Shown here: one piece after another, positions 34,798 to 47,228 of the stretch
How positions within the stretch are numbered: the first letter of the stretch is position 1
How the letters are laid out: each line of letters opens with the position of its first letter
From: Fistularia commersonii
Taxonomy: Eukaryota; Chordata; Actinopteri; Syngnathiformes; Fistulariidae
Length of the DNA stretch: 64,000 bases
Direction: 5' to 3'
Assembly: GCA_037954325.1 (NCBI GenBank)
Contig: JBBMNZ010000016.1
Coordinates: 1,236,001-1,300,000, forward strand
Notes under the pieces: generated by a model
The model's input: only the letters and a program-made list of their open reading frames with translations
What the model was told of the DNA's origin: nothing
The model's database searches: none
Made by a program: the position numbers and the translations under genes

Positions 34798-35640
34798 CAC
34801 TTCTCAGGTACTTCTCTCCTCGATTACCTTCACTGGCTTCACTGGCACCGTTCAGTGACCTGAGGTTTGAACATCCACAGCATCGGCAGACCTGGCAGAG
34901 TCACAGCACGTGACGCGGTTCTTCTTCATCGCTCCTCCTCAGCACCGGGGGTCCAGAATCCCTGTGCGAATGAAAACACCGATCAGGAACATCAGGAAGG
35001 AAGGCACTTCCAGGGATCAGGCCACCGACGTCTGGAATGTGGTTTACATTGGACCGTGTACTCACCAAGATTCCTCTCAATTTATTACATTAATCCCTCT
35101 GTAAACACTCGATTTATTTCAAAGGCCCCTCCTGTTATCTCAAATTGTATTTCTCTCGAATCAAAGTCAGCTGACATGAATTTGGTGATAAGCTGCAGCG
35201 GCAGTCCAAGCATAACTCAGGCACAATCTAATTATTTGTCATTTATTATTCTAATTCTTATTCTCACACGTGGCCGGTGCTGCTTTCAAAGATGCCGACG
35301 CTCAGGACTGAGGTAGAAGTCGTCACAGGCGAAACTGCAATCCAGTTTTCTGACAACAATCTGAGCAAACACTGCTTTTCAACCCGAGGATAGCGTTTTA
35401 AACTCTTCACATATTTATTCTCATTTATAGCAGCATGTAAACGGCATGGCGAATGTTATGAAAGGAACACGTGTCTGAACTGTGTGTGTATGTATGTGTG
35501 CGTGTGTGTGTGTGTGAGCGCCCAGGATGGTTGAACGGTGCAGGAATAATGCACTTCTTCCATGCAAAGTGGTCTCATGATAATAAAAAAAATAAACAAA
35601 ATGATAAGATGAAATAATAAAATAAAATAATAAAACTAAT

Positions 35641-36160
35641 ACTACTACTACTACTACTACTAATAATAATACTAATAATAATAATGATAACAACAATAAT
35701 AATAATTATAATAATTTATTATCGAAAGGTGGTGCAGTGGTCAGGACTTCCACCTCACAGCCAGAAGTCCCCTGGTTGGATTCCCACAGGAGGTCTTCCT
35801 GTGTAGAGGCTCCCTGTGTGTGTGTGGGGTCCCTCAGGGTTCTCAAGGTTCCTCTCGCAGTCCAAACACATGTGGGAGGTTCACTGGGGACCCTATATTG
35901 ACTTGTGGATGAGATTGTCTCTATATGTGTCCCTATGATCAGCTGGTCCAGGCTGAACCCGCCTCTGCTCCACTGATGGGGTTCAATGAGCCTCCAGCAT
36001 GTGTTTGGAGTGCGGGAGGAACCCGAAGAACCCTGAAGAACCCCACAGAGACACAAGGAGAACATGAAGACCTCCCATACAAACACTGAGGACCTTCTGG
36101 CTGTGAGGATGAGGACCAACCTGGTCCCTCCAGGTTTCCTCCAGGGCTAAAGACATGGCG
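35641..36160. repeat. (ACT/AAT)n microsatellite and two SINE-like copies in opposite orientation
   Basis: After trinucleotides at 35641-35710, a plus copy begins ggtggtgcagtggtcagga. A minus copy follows at about 35985-36120 with gcctccagcatgtgtttgga and ggaccttctggctgtgagga. The two facing copies form an inverted pair. Confidence 0.65.
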
Positions 36161-36639
36161 TGTGATGGAGATCACATACCGCCTTTGCAGAAAACAGTTC
36201 AAAAGGAAGCGGATGCAGCAGATGGGCTGTAACACAGAAACAGCTGGGCAGGCACGGACACCTGCACAACAATACTTGGCCGCTGACTGCGGCCAGGCAT
36301 CTGTCCATCATGGCTCAGCCTGAAGATGCTTTCAGTCAGTGAATAAATGAAAAAATATTTTCCACTGAGGAGAGCGCCAAGGGAGCTTCTCCTGATGTCC
36401 TCTCTCAGTGAAGAAATACTCTCGGTCTAAAATAAATGATGATGGTACCCGGATTTACACCTTCCTCTCGGGGAGCCGTCGATGTTCACTTTGCTTCCTG
36501 AGATTCTGATCGGACGGGTCGGTTCTGCCTCCACGCCCGGTGAGTTGGATCCTCTGTGAGCGAATCCAGCTGAGACGCCGCTGAGAGGCAGAATGAGGGA
36601 TTTCATCTTATTAAGAGCAACCCCAATTTGTGCACCAGG

Positions 36640-36985
36640 GTGCAGCGGTTAGAGCTTCTGTCTCACCAGAAGGTTCCTGGTTGGATCCCCACTGGGAAGC
36701 TTTCTCCGTGGGGTTCCTCCCACGGTCCAAACATTTATGGGATGTTCATGGAGATGCTAAATGATCCAGATGTTTTGGAAAACATCAATTGTCCACACAT
36801 GCGAATGAGAGGGTGAATGGTTGCATGTCTCCATATGTAGCCCTGTGATTGGGCGAGAGGATTCTCCCTGGCCCAATCACAGGGCTACATATGGAGACAA
36901 GGGATAAGGGAATAGGCTCCGCCCCCCTCCTCTTGACCAATACTGCAGGGTAAGCTGTAGAGACAGCGAGTAATGAATGAATGAA
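36640..36985 (+). repeat. Teleost SINE-like repeat carrying a perfect inverted repeat
   Basis: The head is ggtgcagcggttagagcttc, then tctcaccagaaggttcctgg and ggttcctcccacggtcc. The tail is tgcagggtaagctgtagaga and aatgaatgaatg. It contains the 28-bp palindrome reported separately. Confidence 0.7.
36827..36898. repeat. Perfect 28-bp inverted repeat with 16-bp spacer
   Basis: The left arm at 36827-36854 begins gtctccatatgtagccctgt. The right arm at 36871-36898 is its exact reverse complement. The spacer is 36855-36870. Confidence 0.97.
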
Positions 36986-38364
36986 TGAAAGATGATGCAC
37001 AGAAGGTGCTGGTGATACCATCTCCATGCATTCTTGTGGAAATCTTCAAATTTCTTGACTTGAAGACGTTTCACCCCTCATCCCTTCACCTCTTGGCGAA
37101 GTGAAGATTTCCGCATGACCTGGATGACTGAGAAACTCCACGGACAATCTCCTCTCTACAGATGTTTGAAGGTGAAGGAATGAAGAGGAGGATGAAGGGG
37201 AAGATGCCTCTCATAAAGATCAAAAATGGCCGCTGAAGCCATCATTCCCTACTTAACCCGAACGAAAGAACACCGGAAGCGAAAACCAGCAAAATTAAAC
37301 CTGCCACATGAATCGCGTTTTAATATTTGGTTGCCACACCGCCGTGCTATTCATAACAGGATGTTTTGAGCTGTCAGGGCCCCAAACACAGCTGGAGGAG
37401 GTCCGCCGCCGCCACCGCCTTGCACCTTGTGTCAACACTAATGTTCTGTTCACCCCCGGGGGTCCGCTGGGGCACATGTCCTCGCACTGGTCAATGTTTG
37501 GCATCTGTCCCGTAATGCCTGGGGTCGGGTTCGGGGGGTCCGTCTGGTCCCCATGTGTTCGGACACAATATGTGGCTGCTCGCCATCTTCCGTAAAACTG
37601 TCAAACCTATCCCTTTATGCCGTGCAAGCATCTGGGTTTGGATGTTCCTTATTTTTCAGCATGCGCTCCCAAGTGTGTGTGTGTATGTGTGTGTGTGTGT
37701 GTGTAGTATCATCTCCCCAGTGTATTCTAGGCCTCTTACTCAACTCTCACATGAGGATAACACGGGGGTTCTGGTTTCACTGTAAAATTAGGTTGACATC
37801 GATAGAGTCACAAATGTCACCATGTGGCCACCCTCCGCTTGACGACAATACACAGAAGGTTCTGTGGAGGAGCCGAGGTTCTCCACCAAGAGCCCTTTCT
37901 TCTCCCCCCCTCCGTGTTTGTGTCGGTCTTTGTCATCGGCCGAGTCACGCCGGCTTTCCTGGAAGTAATTTCATGCAAGTTGTTAATATTGCCCACCAGC
38001 TCCATCTCCATCCAAACGCGTTGGACGCACATGACTGTTGACGGCTGATAAGTCCTATGAGGAACATCTGTGTGGTCCAAAGAGCAGGACGGTGGAGACC
38101 AGAGTTCATGCTTATCCGCTCGGGAGGTTCTCTCCACGTCTTCACGGAAGGATCTCTCGTGATGGAGATGGAGGAAAGCTGACCTAACCCCTGGAGGTGA
38201 TGCGTTTCTTCCCACTTGTCCAACTTGTCGCTGGTGTTCTGCCCTTTGCAACATCAGACCCCAGAAGATAAGCCTCAGAGTTTGTTTGTCATTAATTCAC
38301 ACAGAATCCACTTATTTGCCATCTGACATACGTGGATGCAGATCTTCTGGAGGCTTTGCTTCAT
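36986..38364. other. Gene-free stretch
   Basis: Mostly unique sequence with a (GT)n at 37674-37704. No recognised gene. Open frames near 37817-38254 have no family features. Confidence 0.55.
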
Positions 38365-38469
38365 TCATCCGTTCTCTAAAATTCTTATCCTGCACTCAGG
38401 GTCGCAGGGCTGCAGGAGATCACATGGCCACATTCACATCTCCATCCATCCATCTATTCACATGATAGA

Positions 38470-38990
38470 AGACCATCAGCCAGAATGAAAGGAAAGGCAG
38501 GGGAGATGGTGGCGAGACCAGAGATGCTGTATGGACTACAAACAGTGACAAGGACCAAAAGACAGGAGGCAGAGCCAGAGAGACGGATGTTGAGGTTCTC
38601 TTTGGGGGTGAACAGGATGGACAGGAGTGGGAATGAGTCCATCAGAGGGACAGCACATGTTAGATGTTCTGGAGATAAAGTCAGACTGAAATGGTTGGGT
38701 CATGTGCAGAGGAGGGGTAGTGACTATATTGGTAGATGGATGCTGGAATTGGAGGTCAGGAGGCTCCTCTGTCATGAAACTTGGAGAAGATCTGGGTAGA
38801 AGGTTGTTTGAGGTGCAGCTGCCAGGCAGGAGGTCCAGAGGAAGACCAAAGAGAAGATTTACGGACATCGTGAGAGAGGATATGAAGTTAGTTGGTGTGA
38901 GAGAGAGATTCGGGCTAGAATGGACAACGTGAATTTGCTGTGGAGACCCTTGAAGGGAAAAACCCAAAGAAAAAGAAAAATTTGTCACAT
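38470..38990 (+). mobile_element. RTE-like LINE 3' fragment (reverse transcriptase C-terminus and tail)
   Basis: Frames encode RPEMLYGLQTVTRTKRQEAE, RRMLRFSLGVNRMDRSGNES, LKWLGHVQRR, PGRRSRGRPKRRF and VREDMKLVGV. This is the C-terminal region of RT and 3' tail of fish RTE-like elements. A frameshift separates the two open pieces (38485-38799 and 38702-38932), so it is inactive. Confidence 0.75.
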
Positions 38991-39229
38991 GGGGCAGGAC
39001 ATGTATGACCGAGGCAAAGTGATGACTGAGATGGTTTTGCCATACAGATATACTGAACTCATTCACATGATACATTGAGACATACAATAATTCACTATCA
39101 TTCATGTCACATCATTCATTCACACATACCAATGAGACATGCAACCGCTCACTCAATCATCCACGCATCATATGGTGACGTATATGTGGACGTTGTGGAC
39201 GAGTACCCTGGCATCCGTGTGGACAATGA

Positions 39230-39545
39230 ACAACATGCCATCTAAAATAAAGGTCAGAGCCGCCTGTTCTTTCTCAGGAGAGTCAGATCTTTCAACGTCT
39301 GCAGAGCCATGTTGCAGGTGTTTGATCACACGGTGGTGTCCATCGCCATCTTCTACGCCGTGGTGCCCCGGACAGCCCATGCTAACATACAAAATGAGGA
39401 AGGCCGGCTCCGTCGTGAAAACTGAACTGGACTCGTTGGTGGAGGATGCTGAAGAATCTGCAAGCCGGACGGAAGTCCAATCAGAGCGCCTTCTGCCGTG
39501 AACTGCGAGGAGCACCGCAGAACGCTACAGAAGTTCTTTCTCACC
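39230..39545 (+). mobile_element. CR1/L2-type LINE reverse-transcriptase remnant
   Basis: The plus strand reads FFLRRVRSFNVCRAMLQVFD, then VVSIAIFYAVV, and further on RKAGSVVKTELDSLVE. These are the usual C-terminal motifs of fish L2-like RT. It is broken by frame changes. Confidence 0.7.
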
Positions 39546-39552
39546 TGTATGT

Positions 39553-40065
39553 TTTCATTTCCTTGAAAACAGCAGCTGCAGTGTTTTCATGACACACACT
39601 GTTTCAGTGAGGGTACCAAAAATAATCGTAATAATAATAATAATAATACATTTTATTCAAGGCACCTTTATTCACAAAATAAAGATTCAAAAGAAAAATA
39701 CAAACAATTAAAGTGACAAAATTGTAAAAAAAAGACAAAAATAAATCAATAAAATAAAATAGATTTAAAAATGTATAAATCCGTTGTCTATTTTATCCTT
39801 ATCATTGCTTATTTTTCTTGTCACTCCTTGTCTTTTTGGTTGTCTATTTTCATCCTCGCTGTTTTTTTTCCCTCCATTCTTATCCTTGTTGTTGTTGTTC
39901 TTTCTGCTATCTATTTATTTGTCGATGTCTTTTACTATCTTCAAATTGTCTCTATTTATATTTATATTCATATTTATTGATATTATGACTGTTACGCCGC
40001 GGTGACGAAAGAATTTCCCAGATGGGGATCAATAAAGCTTATCTTATCTTATCTTACTCCCGTGT
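39553..40065 (+). repeat. LINE 3' end, copy 1 of a dispersed repeat
   Basis: It runs from ttccttgaaaacagcagctg to gatggggatcaataaagctt and ends with the TATCT-rich tail cttatcttatcttatctta. The start and several internal pieces match the copy at 50728-51240. Confidence 0.75.
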
Positions 40066-41045
40066 CTGAGCATCTCAACACGGCTTCCGGTTTCATTTGG
40101 ATCAATCCGTAAAGAAACGGCTTTCCTTATTTTTTCGAAGTGGTGGACGGAGGCTTTGTTTTTTTTAAACGGCTTTTTAAAAGCTCAGAAGGCCCGATGC
40201 CAAGTTGGAAAACAATTTTACCGACCATCTAAAACATTTTGGCTTTTGGTCGGTTCGTTTCAATATGCGGGAGCTTCCATCTTTACACACTGGCCACGCT
40301 ACAACATTTCACACGCGCTAAATGCGCTAAGAAGTTGAAGCCCGGCCTGCGGCGAGCCGCCGGCTGTGACTGGTTGACCCTCTCCGTCCACATCATTTGT
40401 CTCACGTGGCTGAAGGTCTCTGTTGCCCCGTCTGAGGCGAGGCCAGATAAAGAGGTGCACCCAGGATGGATGAGCGCCGAGTGAATGAAAGATTGGCGGG
40501 GCAGGTTGAGATTTTTATTTTTCACATTTTTTTTTTCCTTCCCCTCCTTTTTTTTTTCCCCTCTCCTGTTTCTGTCAGACAGATGATGTGAGAGGGAAAT
40601 ATTATTTGTACTGTTTCCACTGTTGATCCTGTCTTGTCCTCCTCTGAGCTGCTATCTCAATTTGGATGATGGAACTGAGGGATGCGGTCAGAGAAGAAGC
40701 CCTACGTGCGCGATGCAGGGGGGAGGGGATCTGGGAGGGATCTTAAAATTAAGAATAAAACCTCTTTTTGACAGACCACCACAGTTGGTTCCTGCAGAAA
40801 GCCAGATGGCGACACGTCTCATTTATTTATCATATAGTCCTGAGATATTTAAGTTAAAAAAAACAAAACATTCAGCACCTGATCTGTGAAGTATTTCACT
40901 TTTTGCATAATCCTGCTAAGCGGTGGTCAGACTGAGACAAACAAATAAGAAGCAGTCTGAGACGACAAACCTCTGCCAGAGAGCTGGAAATTCCCAGGCT
41001 GGAAATTAATTCACCAGACTGTGTTTATTCATACTGATAGGAGCT

Positions 41046-41082
<37 letters not shown>

Positions 41083-42799
41083 TGTGTGAGGGTATAAAGA
41101 GCACTGAGTTGATTTGTAAAGAGACAATAATTCAATATTTCAAGGGGGGTGTCAAATTGGAGAGCTGCATCTACATGATGTCAACAGTAATTTGCTTCTG
41201 GTCTCTTCCTGCTTTGGTGGCAGACAAGCAAACATTAAGACAACAAAGTGAAAGATCTGAAAATGTCCTGGACTGAAAAACTCTCCTCCCTCAACAATCA
41301 ATCTGCTTTTTTTTTTTCCACGACTGCTTCCACTTCTGCGCACGGCTGAATGGAAGGAATGGGTTTTGTTTCGCAAATGCATTTGTGTGGAGTTTTGCAT
41401 GTTCTTCCCGTGTCTGTGTGGGTTTCCTCTGGTTCCCACAATCCAAAAACATGCAGGTTAATCGGGAAAATATGGGGAAAATTGCACCGAATGATTGAGT
41501 GAATGATTGTTTGTCTAGATATTGACGGCCCGATTACAGGATAAGCGGCAAAAGATGGATGGATATTCATCCAGTGCTTGTCTGGGAGTATCCCGGACTT
41601 CCGTCCATGGCGATGTCGGGTCTGTGGCGAACCTCCTGCATGTGTTTGGACTGGAGGATCGACATTCTGGTCTTGAGTTGGAGGAGCTAACCGCTGCACC
41701 GCGAGCGACACCATTTCTCTGAGGTTCCTCCTGGCGTTGCAGAAGCGATCTTGAGGTATTTGTGCAGAATGGGTTTGACAGAACAAAACACAAAGATCAA
41801 GACAGCCGGAGAAGAATTGCCACCAACATTGTGACAAGTGTGCGACGGCGTCTCTCCAGCGTTTAACAGCGGTGGCGCCGGCTGACCCGCGGAGCGTTGC
41901 GGCCTGCGGGTCAAAGGCCCCGGTTCAGGACGGATGAAATACTCCCCAGCTGGAGATTTCTGTCACGCCAAAGCACAGGGGGTTCGAAGGTCGCCTGAAA
42001 TGTATCGATCCAGAAAGCCACATAAGGCAGAGCCGAGAGCGAGGAGCGAAATCTCGACAGCCCCAACGTGGACCTTGCTTTGGCGTTGACGACAGGTCGC
42101 TCGCAGTTTCACAGTTGTTTAATTAATTAGCGCGTGCCAACCTCAATGCTAATGAAGCGCGCGGGGGGCGGGGGGCGGCGAGCGGCGAGCGCCACATGGA
42201 CTCTTCTCTTGACGGTTAATCAGCCGTGAAATGTGACACGTGAGTGCAAACGTTCGGGGTATTTAAGCGCTCGGGTGAATGGCTGCTCCGTGGGCGATCA
42301 CAACCCGATTCACCCGACAGAAGCCGACTATTTTTACTTTTTTCTGAATGGGATTTATTTTTCCTGCGCATTTATCCATACACACCTCAAAGCGTGACTT
42401 CCAGTGGCAGCATTTGTATTTTCCACGGTGATATCACCTAATAACGTCGCGCCATACAGTATTCACCGTTGTCAAAAGCCATTGAAAGGATTATTTTGAG
42501 GGTCGATCTCGACCCAGAATCGCCCCCTTATATCCCCCACGATAATTATCCATGCGGCTGATGTCAATAATGCCATTTCTCACACAAAACTTGCACACAG
42601 GGAAGGAATGGTGTGATTTCATGTTGCACCACACACGATATCTATGTGCTCAAATGCCCACGCCGATTAGCAGATGTCGGAAAAACAAATAGACAGGTAA
42701 AAAGGATGAGGATTAAATGAGGATTTGGAAATTAGACCTTGTTTCTAGACATGCAGGTTTGTCTGGTTGGTTGTCCTCTTGTTTCTCCTCTGTGTTTTG
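40066..42799. other. Gene-free stretch with a SINE-like pair
   Basis: Contains a (GT)n at 41050-41081, a plus SINE-like copy at 41385-41570 (tgttcttcccgtgtctgtgt) and a minus piece at 41600-41715 (aggagctaaccgctgcaccg). The 41.9-42.7 kb part is transposon-poor. Confidence 0.6.
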
Positions 42800-43096
42800 C
42801 AGACCTGGGCAACATATGGTCTGTTTTGCTTTTTATCTATTTTCTTTGAATATTTTAGTATTTTCAATCAATGTTGAATTTAGAAACTCACTTATTTTTT
42901 TCCTTTTGTATGGATGATTACATGCAAAATAATGTCGGTACATTTCTATGATCATTAATGATTTCAAAGTGCCCAAAAATGTAAATATTTAAATTGCAAT
43001 TTTCATTTTGTTCAGTTTCCGTGATACCGCGTTGGCCCGCACATAATTATTAAATAAGAAATGTGTCCCGTCAGCTAAAATAGTTGCCCATCCCTG
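42800..43096. mobile_element. hAT-type MITE (297 bp)
   Basis: The left end is CAGACCTGGGCAACATATGG. The right end in reverse is CAGGGATGGGCAACTATTTT. Flanking octamers are gtgttttg (42792-42799) and gtgtatag (43097-43104), 6 of 8 alike. ggcccgcac near the right end is typical of fish hAT MITEs. Confidence 0.75.
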
Positions 43097-43983
43097 GTGT
43101 ATAGGCTGTATAGATGTCGTATTTGTTTTTTGGGCTCTTTCTCAAAACAAGTTGAAGAAAATGTTAAAATAGAAATATATATCTAATAAGAGGCACCTTT
43201 TGTGAAAAAAAAGGAGAATCACATGATCGCGTCCTTTGAAACGGCACCACAGTGACATCATACCTGTTAAACATATTTGATTGGATTGTGGTTCGAAAGG
43301 TCATGTTAAAATAAATTATCTTTACATTTGGAGCTTATTTGGTGTGTGGATTTTTTTAAACCTTTGTTTAGTCCATATTTTTGATCCAGCACCCATCCCT
43401 GACTGGGCAGCAGATGTGCGTGTTTTTCTTTTCCCATCAAACTTAATTACATGTAGCATGTTGTGGCACGTTGCTAAAAAAGGATAACAGTAATCCTTTT
43501 TGGGGATCCAATCGCAGGTTCTGAGCCTTACATTTTTCTTAATTTTATCCTAATTATTCCTGTATATTGGTAAATATTGAGAACTTTCTTTAGATTATAC
43601 TTTATACTTTTTCCACTTTAGTTTTTATTTATTTTGATTTTTTAAATTATTTTATTGATTTCTTTTCACCTGTATTTTTAGCTTCTCAGGTCCTTGTATG
43701 TCTTGCTGCAGCTGCGAAACAAATATCCAATTACATTCATCTCAAAAGCCAAGCCAGAAAAAAGATAAAAAAAAAACGATGAATATGAGAAAAAGCAAAC
43801 ATCTGATGTAGAAAAGGTTTTGAATCGTCTTTTGGACGGCCAATCGGTGACGTGAGCCGCGTGCCCGCCGCCCGCAGTCATGTGGCCGTGGAGTCAAGAG
43901 TGAACTGAGTCACTGGGTGGTTATGAGATCATCCTTTAAATTACAAAATTACAATACAGCGGGCTGTTCTGTGTGAGTGTACA

Positions 43984-44020
<37 letters not shown>

Positions 44021-44585
44021 CCTCTCTTGCCTGATCACCCCCTCCACCACTAACCTTAACTACAAGAAGCCCATCCTCTAATAGCCAACTAAATTCCTTG
44101 ATTTCAGCCAAATCGGCGTGTTGAAGAATGACTCCGGAGACCTCGCCGGGTTACTTGGCTGTAAATGGTGGTTCCTTAGCATTTGGTGGCATTTGGGGGC
44201 CCCGATGGCGGGGTAACTGCAGGTCATTTCTATGTTAATGACTCAATGACATGTATTTAAGTAGCTGTGCGGCTGAACGCCTCGCTGGAGTGAAGCGAGG
44301 GAAGGAATTGCGGTCATAGAATTGAGCCGAATAGAGCTTTGCAAAGTTCACCCGCTTGCTTCAGCTCTTCTGGGGTTTTCTTTACAATCACATGATCGCC
44401 ATCGGTGGATGACTTCCACGATGTTTCTGGTCGAGAAGTAAAACAAACGGGGAAATAAAAGAGAAATGCACTGCTTACATGTCTGAAACGTGGTGTCTGA
44501 AACGTCCTCCGAAGTGGAGATGCGTCTCAGGCACATCGGGCACCTGAAACCAGGCGATTTTTATGTGATTTGCAGAAACTCACAG
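43097..44585. other. Gene-free stretch
   Basis: AT-rich up to 43.8 kb, (GT)n at 43988-44018, otherwise unique sequence with no recognised gene. Confidence 0.55.
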
Positions 44586-44589
44586 AAAA

Positions 44590-45610
44590 TAAAGTTAGCT
44601 TTTACAGAAATTCAGTTCTTAAAATATATAGTTATATAATTATCGTTTACAAAAATTCAGTTTATACAATATCCAGTTATATAATTGTCATTTACAAAAA
44701 ATCAGTATCTAGTGATAGTTTACAGATATTCACTTTATACGATATATAGTAAGTGCTTAAAAAAATTCTGTTTATACAGTATATCGTGATAGTTGACAGA
44801 AATTCAGTTTATATAACACATAGCTATATAATTATCATTTACAAAAATTCAGTTTATACAATATGAAGTTAGCGTTTACAAAATTTCAGTCAATACAATA
44901 TATGTTGACAGTTTACAGAAATTCAGTTTATACAAAATCACGTGATATTAAATGATATTTACAGATATTAAATGTTTAAAACACAGTGATAGGTTACAAA
45001 ATTGAGTGTATGAAATATATAGAATAATTTGCTTTAAATAATATAGAGTGATAGATAGTGATAGATAGACAGAACTTCATAGAATATCGTGAATATACAG
45101 AGTTTACATAAATTCAGTGTACAGGATATATAGTTTACATAAATTCAGTGAATGAAATTTATATTAATAGTGCACAGAAATTGAGCTTATAGACTATGGA
45201 GTCATAGTTTACAGAAATTCAGTATACGGAAGATGTAGGTCACAGAAATTTTGTGTAAAGAATATACAGCGATAGTCTCCAGAGATTCTTCGTATGAAAT
45301 GTGTCACGATAGTTTACAGAAATTCAATGTCGAGAATATATAGATGGTTTATACTTATTCGGTATATGGGATATATCATTGACAGAAATTCAGTGTATGC
45401 AACATATTATTTACAGAAATTCAGTGTGTCAAGAATATATGGTTTACAGTTATTCAGTATATAGAATATATATTCTATAGAAATTAAGTATATGGAAAGT
45501 AAAGTTTACAGAAATCCGTGACAAGACTATATAGACAATTTCCGGAAATTGAGATTATGGACTATATAGTTCCCAGAAGTTTAGAGTATGGAATATATAG
45601 CCATAGAGAA
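44590..45610. repeat. Degenerate minisatellite, about 37-bp period, about 27 units
   Basis: The core TTTACAGAAATTCAGT followed by tatac/gtata and an AATATATAG-like spacer recurs at about 44596, 44648, 44795, 44838, 44911, 45101, 45133, 45208, 45312, 45380, 45409, 45506 and weaker positions between. Spacing averages near 37 bp. Units differ by point changes and small indels, which indicates an old array. Confidence 0.9.
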
Positions 45611-45899
45611 ATTCCTTGAACAGTGAGCGGAGTGCGACTTCCCCGACCGCACGAGGATCTTCGCGTCGCTTATCGGATCTTTCCTTCTGTATTTGACCAG
45701 CGCGCGACACGTGTATGAATACACGCCTAGTTTTACAAGGCCCGGACTCTGTTTGCTGTTACCTAACAATGGAAGACAAACAGTTTGTCAGAGAACACTG
45801 TGGCGTTGTGTTTTTGATTCGAAACAACTCCCACGTGCAATTTAACACAGTGCCGGCTTATTTCAGCCAGCACGTGAGACGGCCTCGCCTGCAGCACTC

Positions 45900-46260
45900 C
45901 TAAAGAGAGAGCCGAAAGTTGTGCGAATGTTCTATGCAAATGTTTAGCGTATTAGCATACACAGTTGTAATTAAAGCATAATTAGAGAGACAAATGGTGC
46001 CGTGAAGCTCTGCGCCTTGGCTCCGGAGTCTGTTTATCAGCAGCCCCTTGTTTAGTCGACTAAAACAGGTTTATATGGAACAAGAGCTGCTGACTGCGGC
46101 ATTAATTGTTATCATTGCCTTGGAAAGCAAATAGGTGCCATTGCGCCGTGGACTGTGAGAGGAGAGAGCCGGAGAGGGACCGGGACAAATTAGTGTGGAA
46201 AATGAGAGTGTCGAAATTGGAGAGGGATTAGCGCAGACGATAATGAAGCAATTAAAGAGT
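45900..46260. promoter_or_regulatory. Candidate foxd3 distal regulatory block
   Basis: Repeat-free sequence about 21 kb upstream of foxd3. It has an octamer ATGCAAAT (45934-45941), tgtaattaaagcataattag and gcggcattaattgttatcat, which are POU, homeodomain and SOX-like motifs. Untested; based on texture. Confidence 0.3.
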
Positions 46261-46854
46261 AAGCGCTCAGCACTCAGGTGCCTTTACAGAGCTGGTTCAC
46301 TCCAGCTGCTTTCAGACGCTCTAATGCAAATATATCCCCAACGGTGAGGGGAGGTAACGCTCGGCTCTCATACATCACCGAACGGGAGCGAGCGGGGAGC
46401 GCATGACACGCCGCTGTATAATGCAATGTGACAGAGTACAACACAATCTGACACGACGAGACATGACAAGATAACAAAACACGACTTGACGCGACATAAT
46501 GGAACTCGGGCTGGCAGAGCGCGATAAAACTACATGACAACGGGGCACGGACGCGGCGCAACGCATGATGAAGGGGCAGGACGGGGCCGAGAACGCGCGC
46601 GTGAATGATGTCATCGGGATTCGTCTTTGCAGGTTACACTTATCAATTCAATCGCGGATGGCCGTTAACCCGTAAGTCACGACAGCGGCAGGACCGTCGT
46701 CATCGGGCGAGTGGAGCGATCGCCCCATGAAAACCGTGGGTGGCATTCGGAGAATGGAAAAAGGCTCGTTGACGGAGACAGTTCTGGTGCAGTGATGGGA
46801 TTAGAGCATGAAATGTTTGGTTTAGACTGTTTTCGTGAAACACTTGACACATAG

Positions 46855-47000
46855 TCGTTCATTCGTTCATTATCTACACTGCTTGTCCTGCACCCATGGT
46901 CGCCGGGGGGCCGGGGGCGATCCTACCGACCTTTGGGCCATTACAGGGTCACAAATAGAGACAAACAACCATTCACTCACTCACTCATACGTCATACAGA
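46855..47000 (+). repeat. SINE-like repeat tail
   Basis: cattcgttcattatctacac, tgcttgtcctgcaccc and gggtcacaaatagagac resemble the tail of the same dispersed repeat family. Confidence 0.5.
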
Positions 47001-47228
47001 GACGTGCAACCCGATAAGAAGGGAGGGAGAGCCAGAGGTCGCTGAGATGAAGATGTTCAGGTTCTCTTTGGGAGTGACCAAGATGGAAAGGATCAGGAAT
47101 GAGTCCATCAGAGCGACGGCACTGGTCAGATGTTTTGGAGAGAAGCCAGACTGAGATGTTTGGGTCATGTACAGAGGACGGATAGTGAATATATCGGTAG
47201 ACGGAGCTGCCAGGCAGGAGGTCTCGAG

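Noticed and set aside
34247..34800. Ile- and Tyr-rich open frames on both strands
   Set aside because: Translation of the ATT/CAT trinucleotide tract.
44590..45610. CRISPR-like array
   Set aside because: Repeats and spacers are both degenerate, the period is about 37 bp in total with no distinct spacers, and the DNA is clearly vertebrate. It is a minisatellite.
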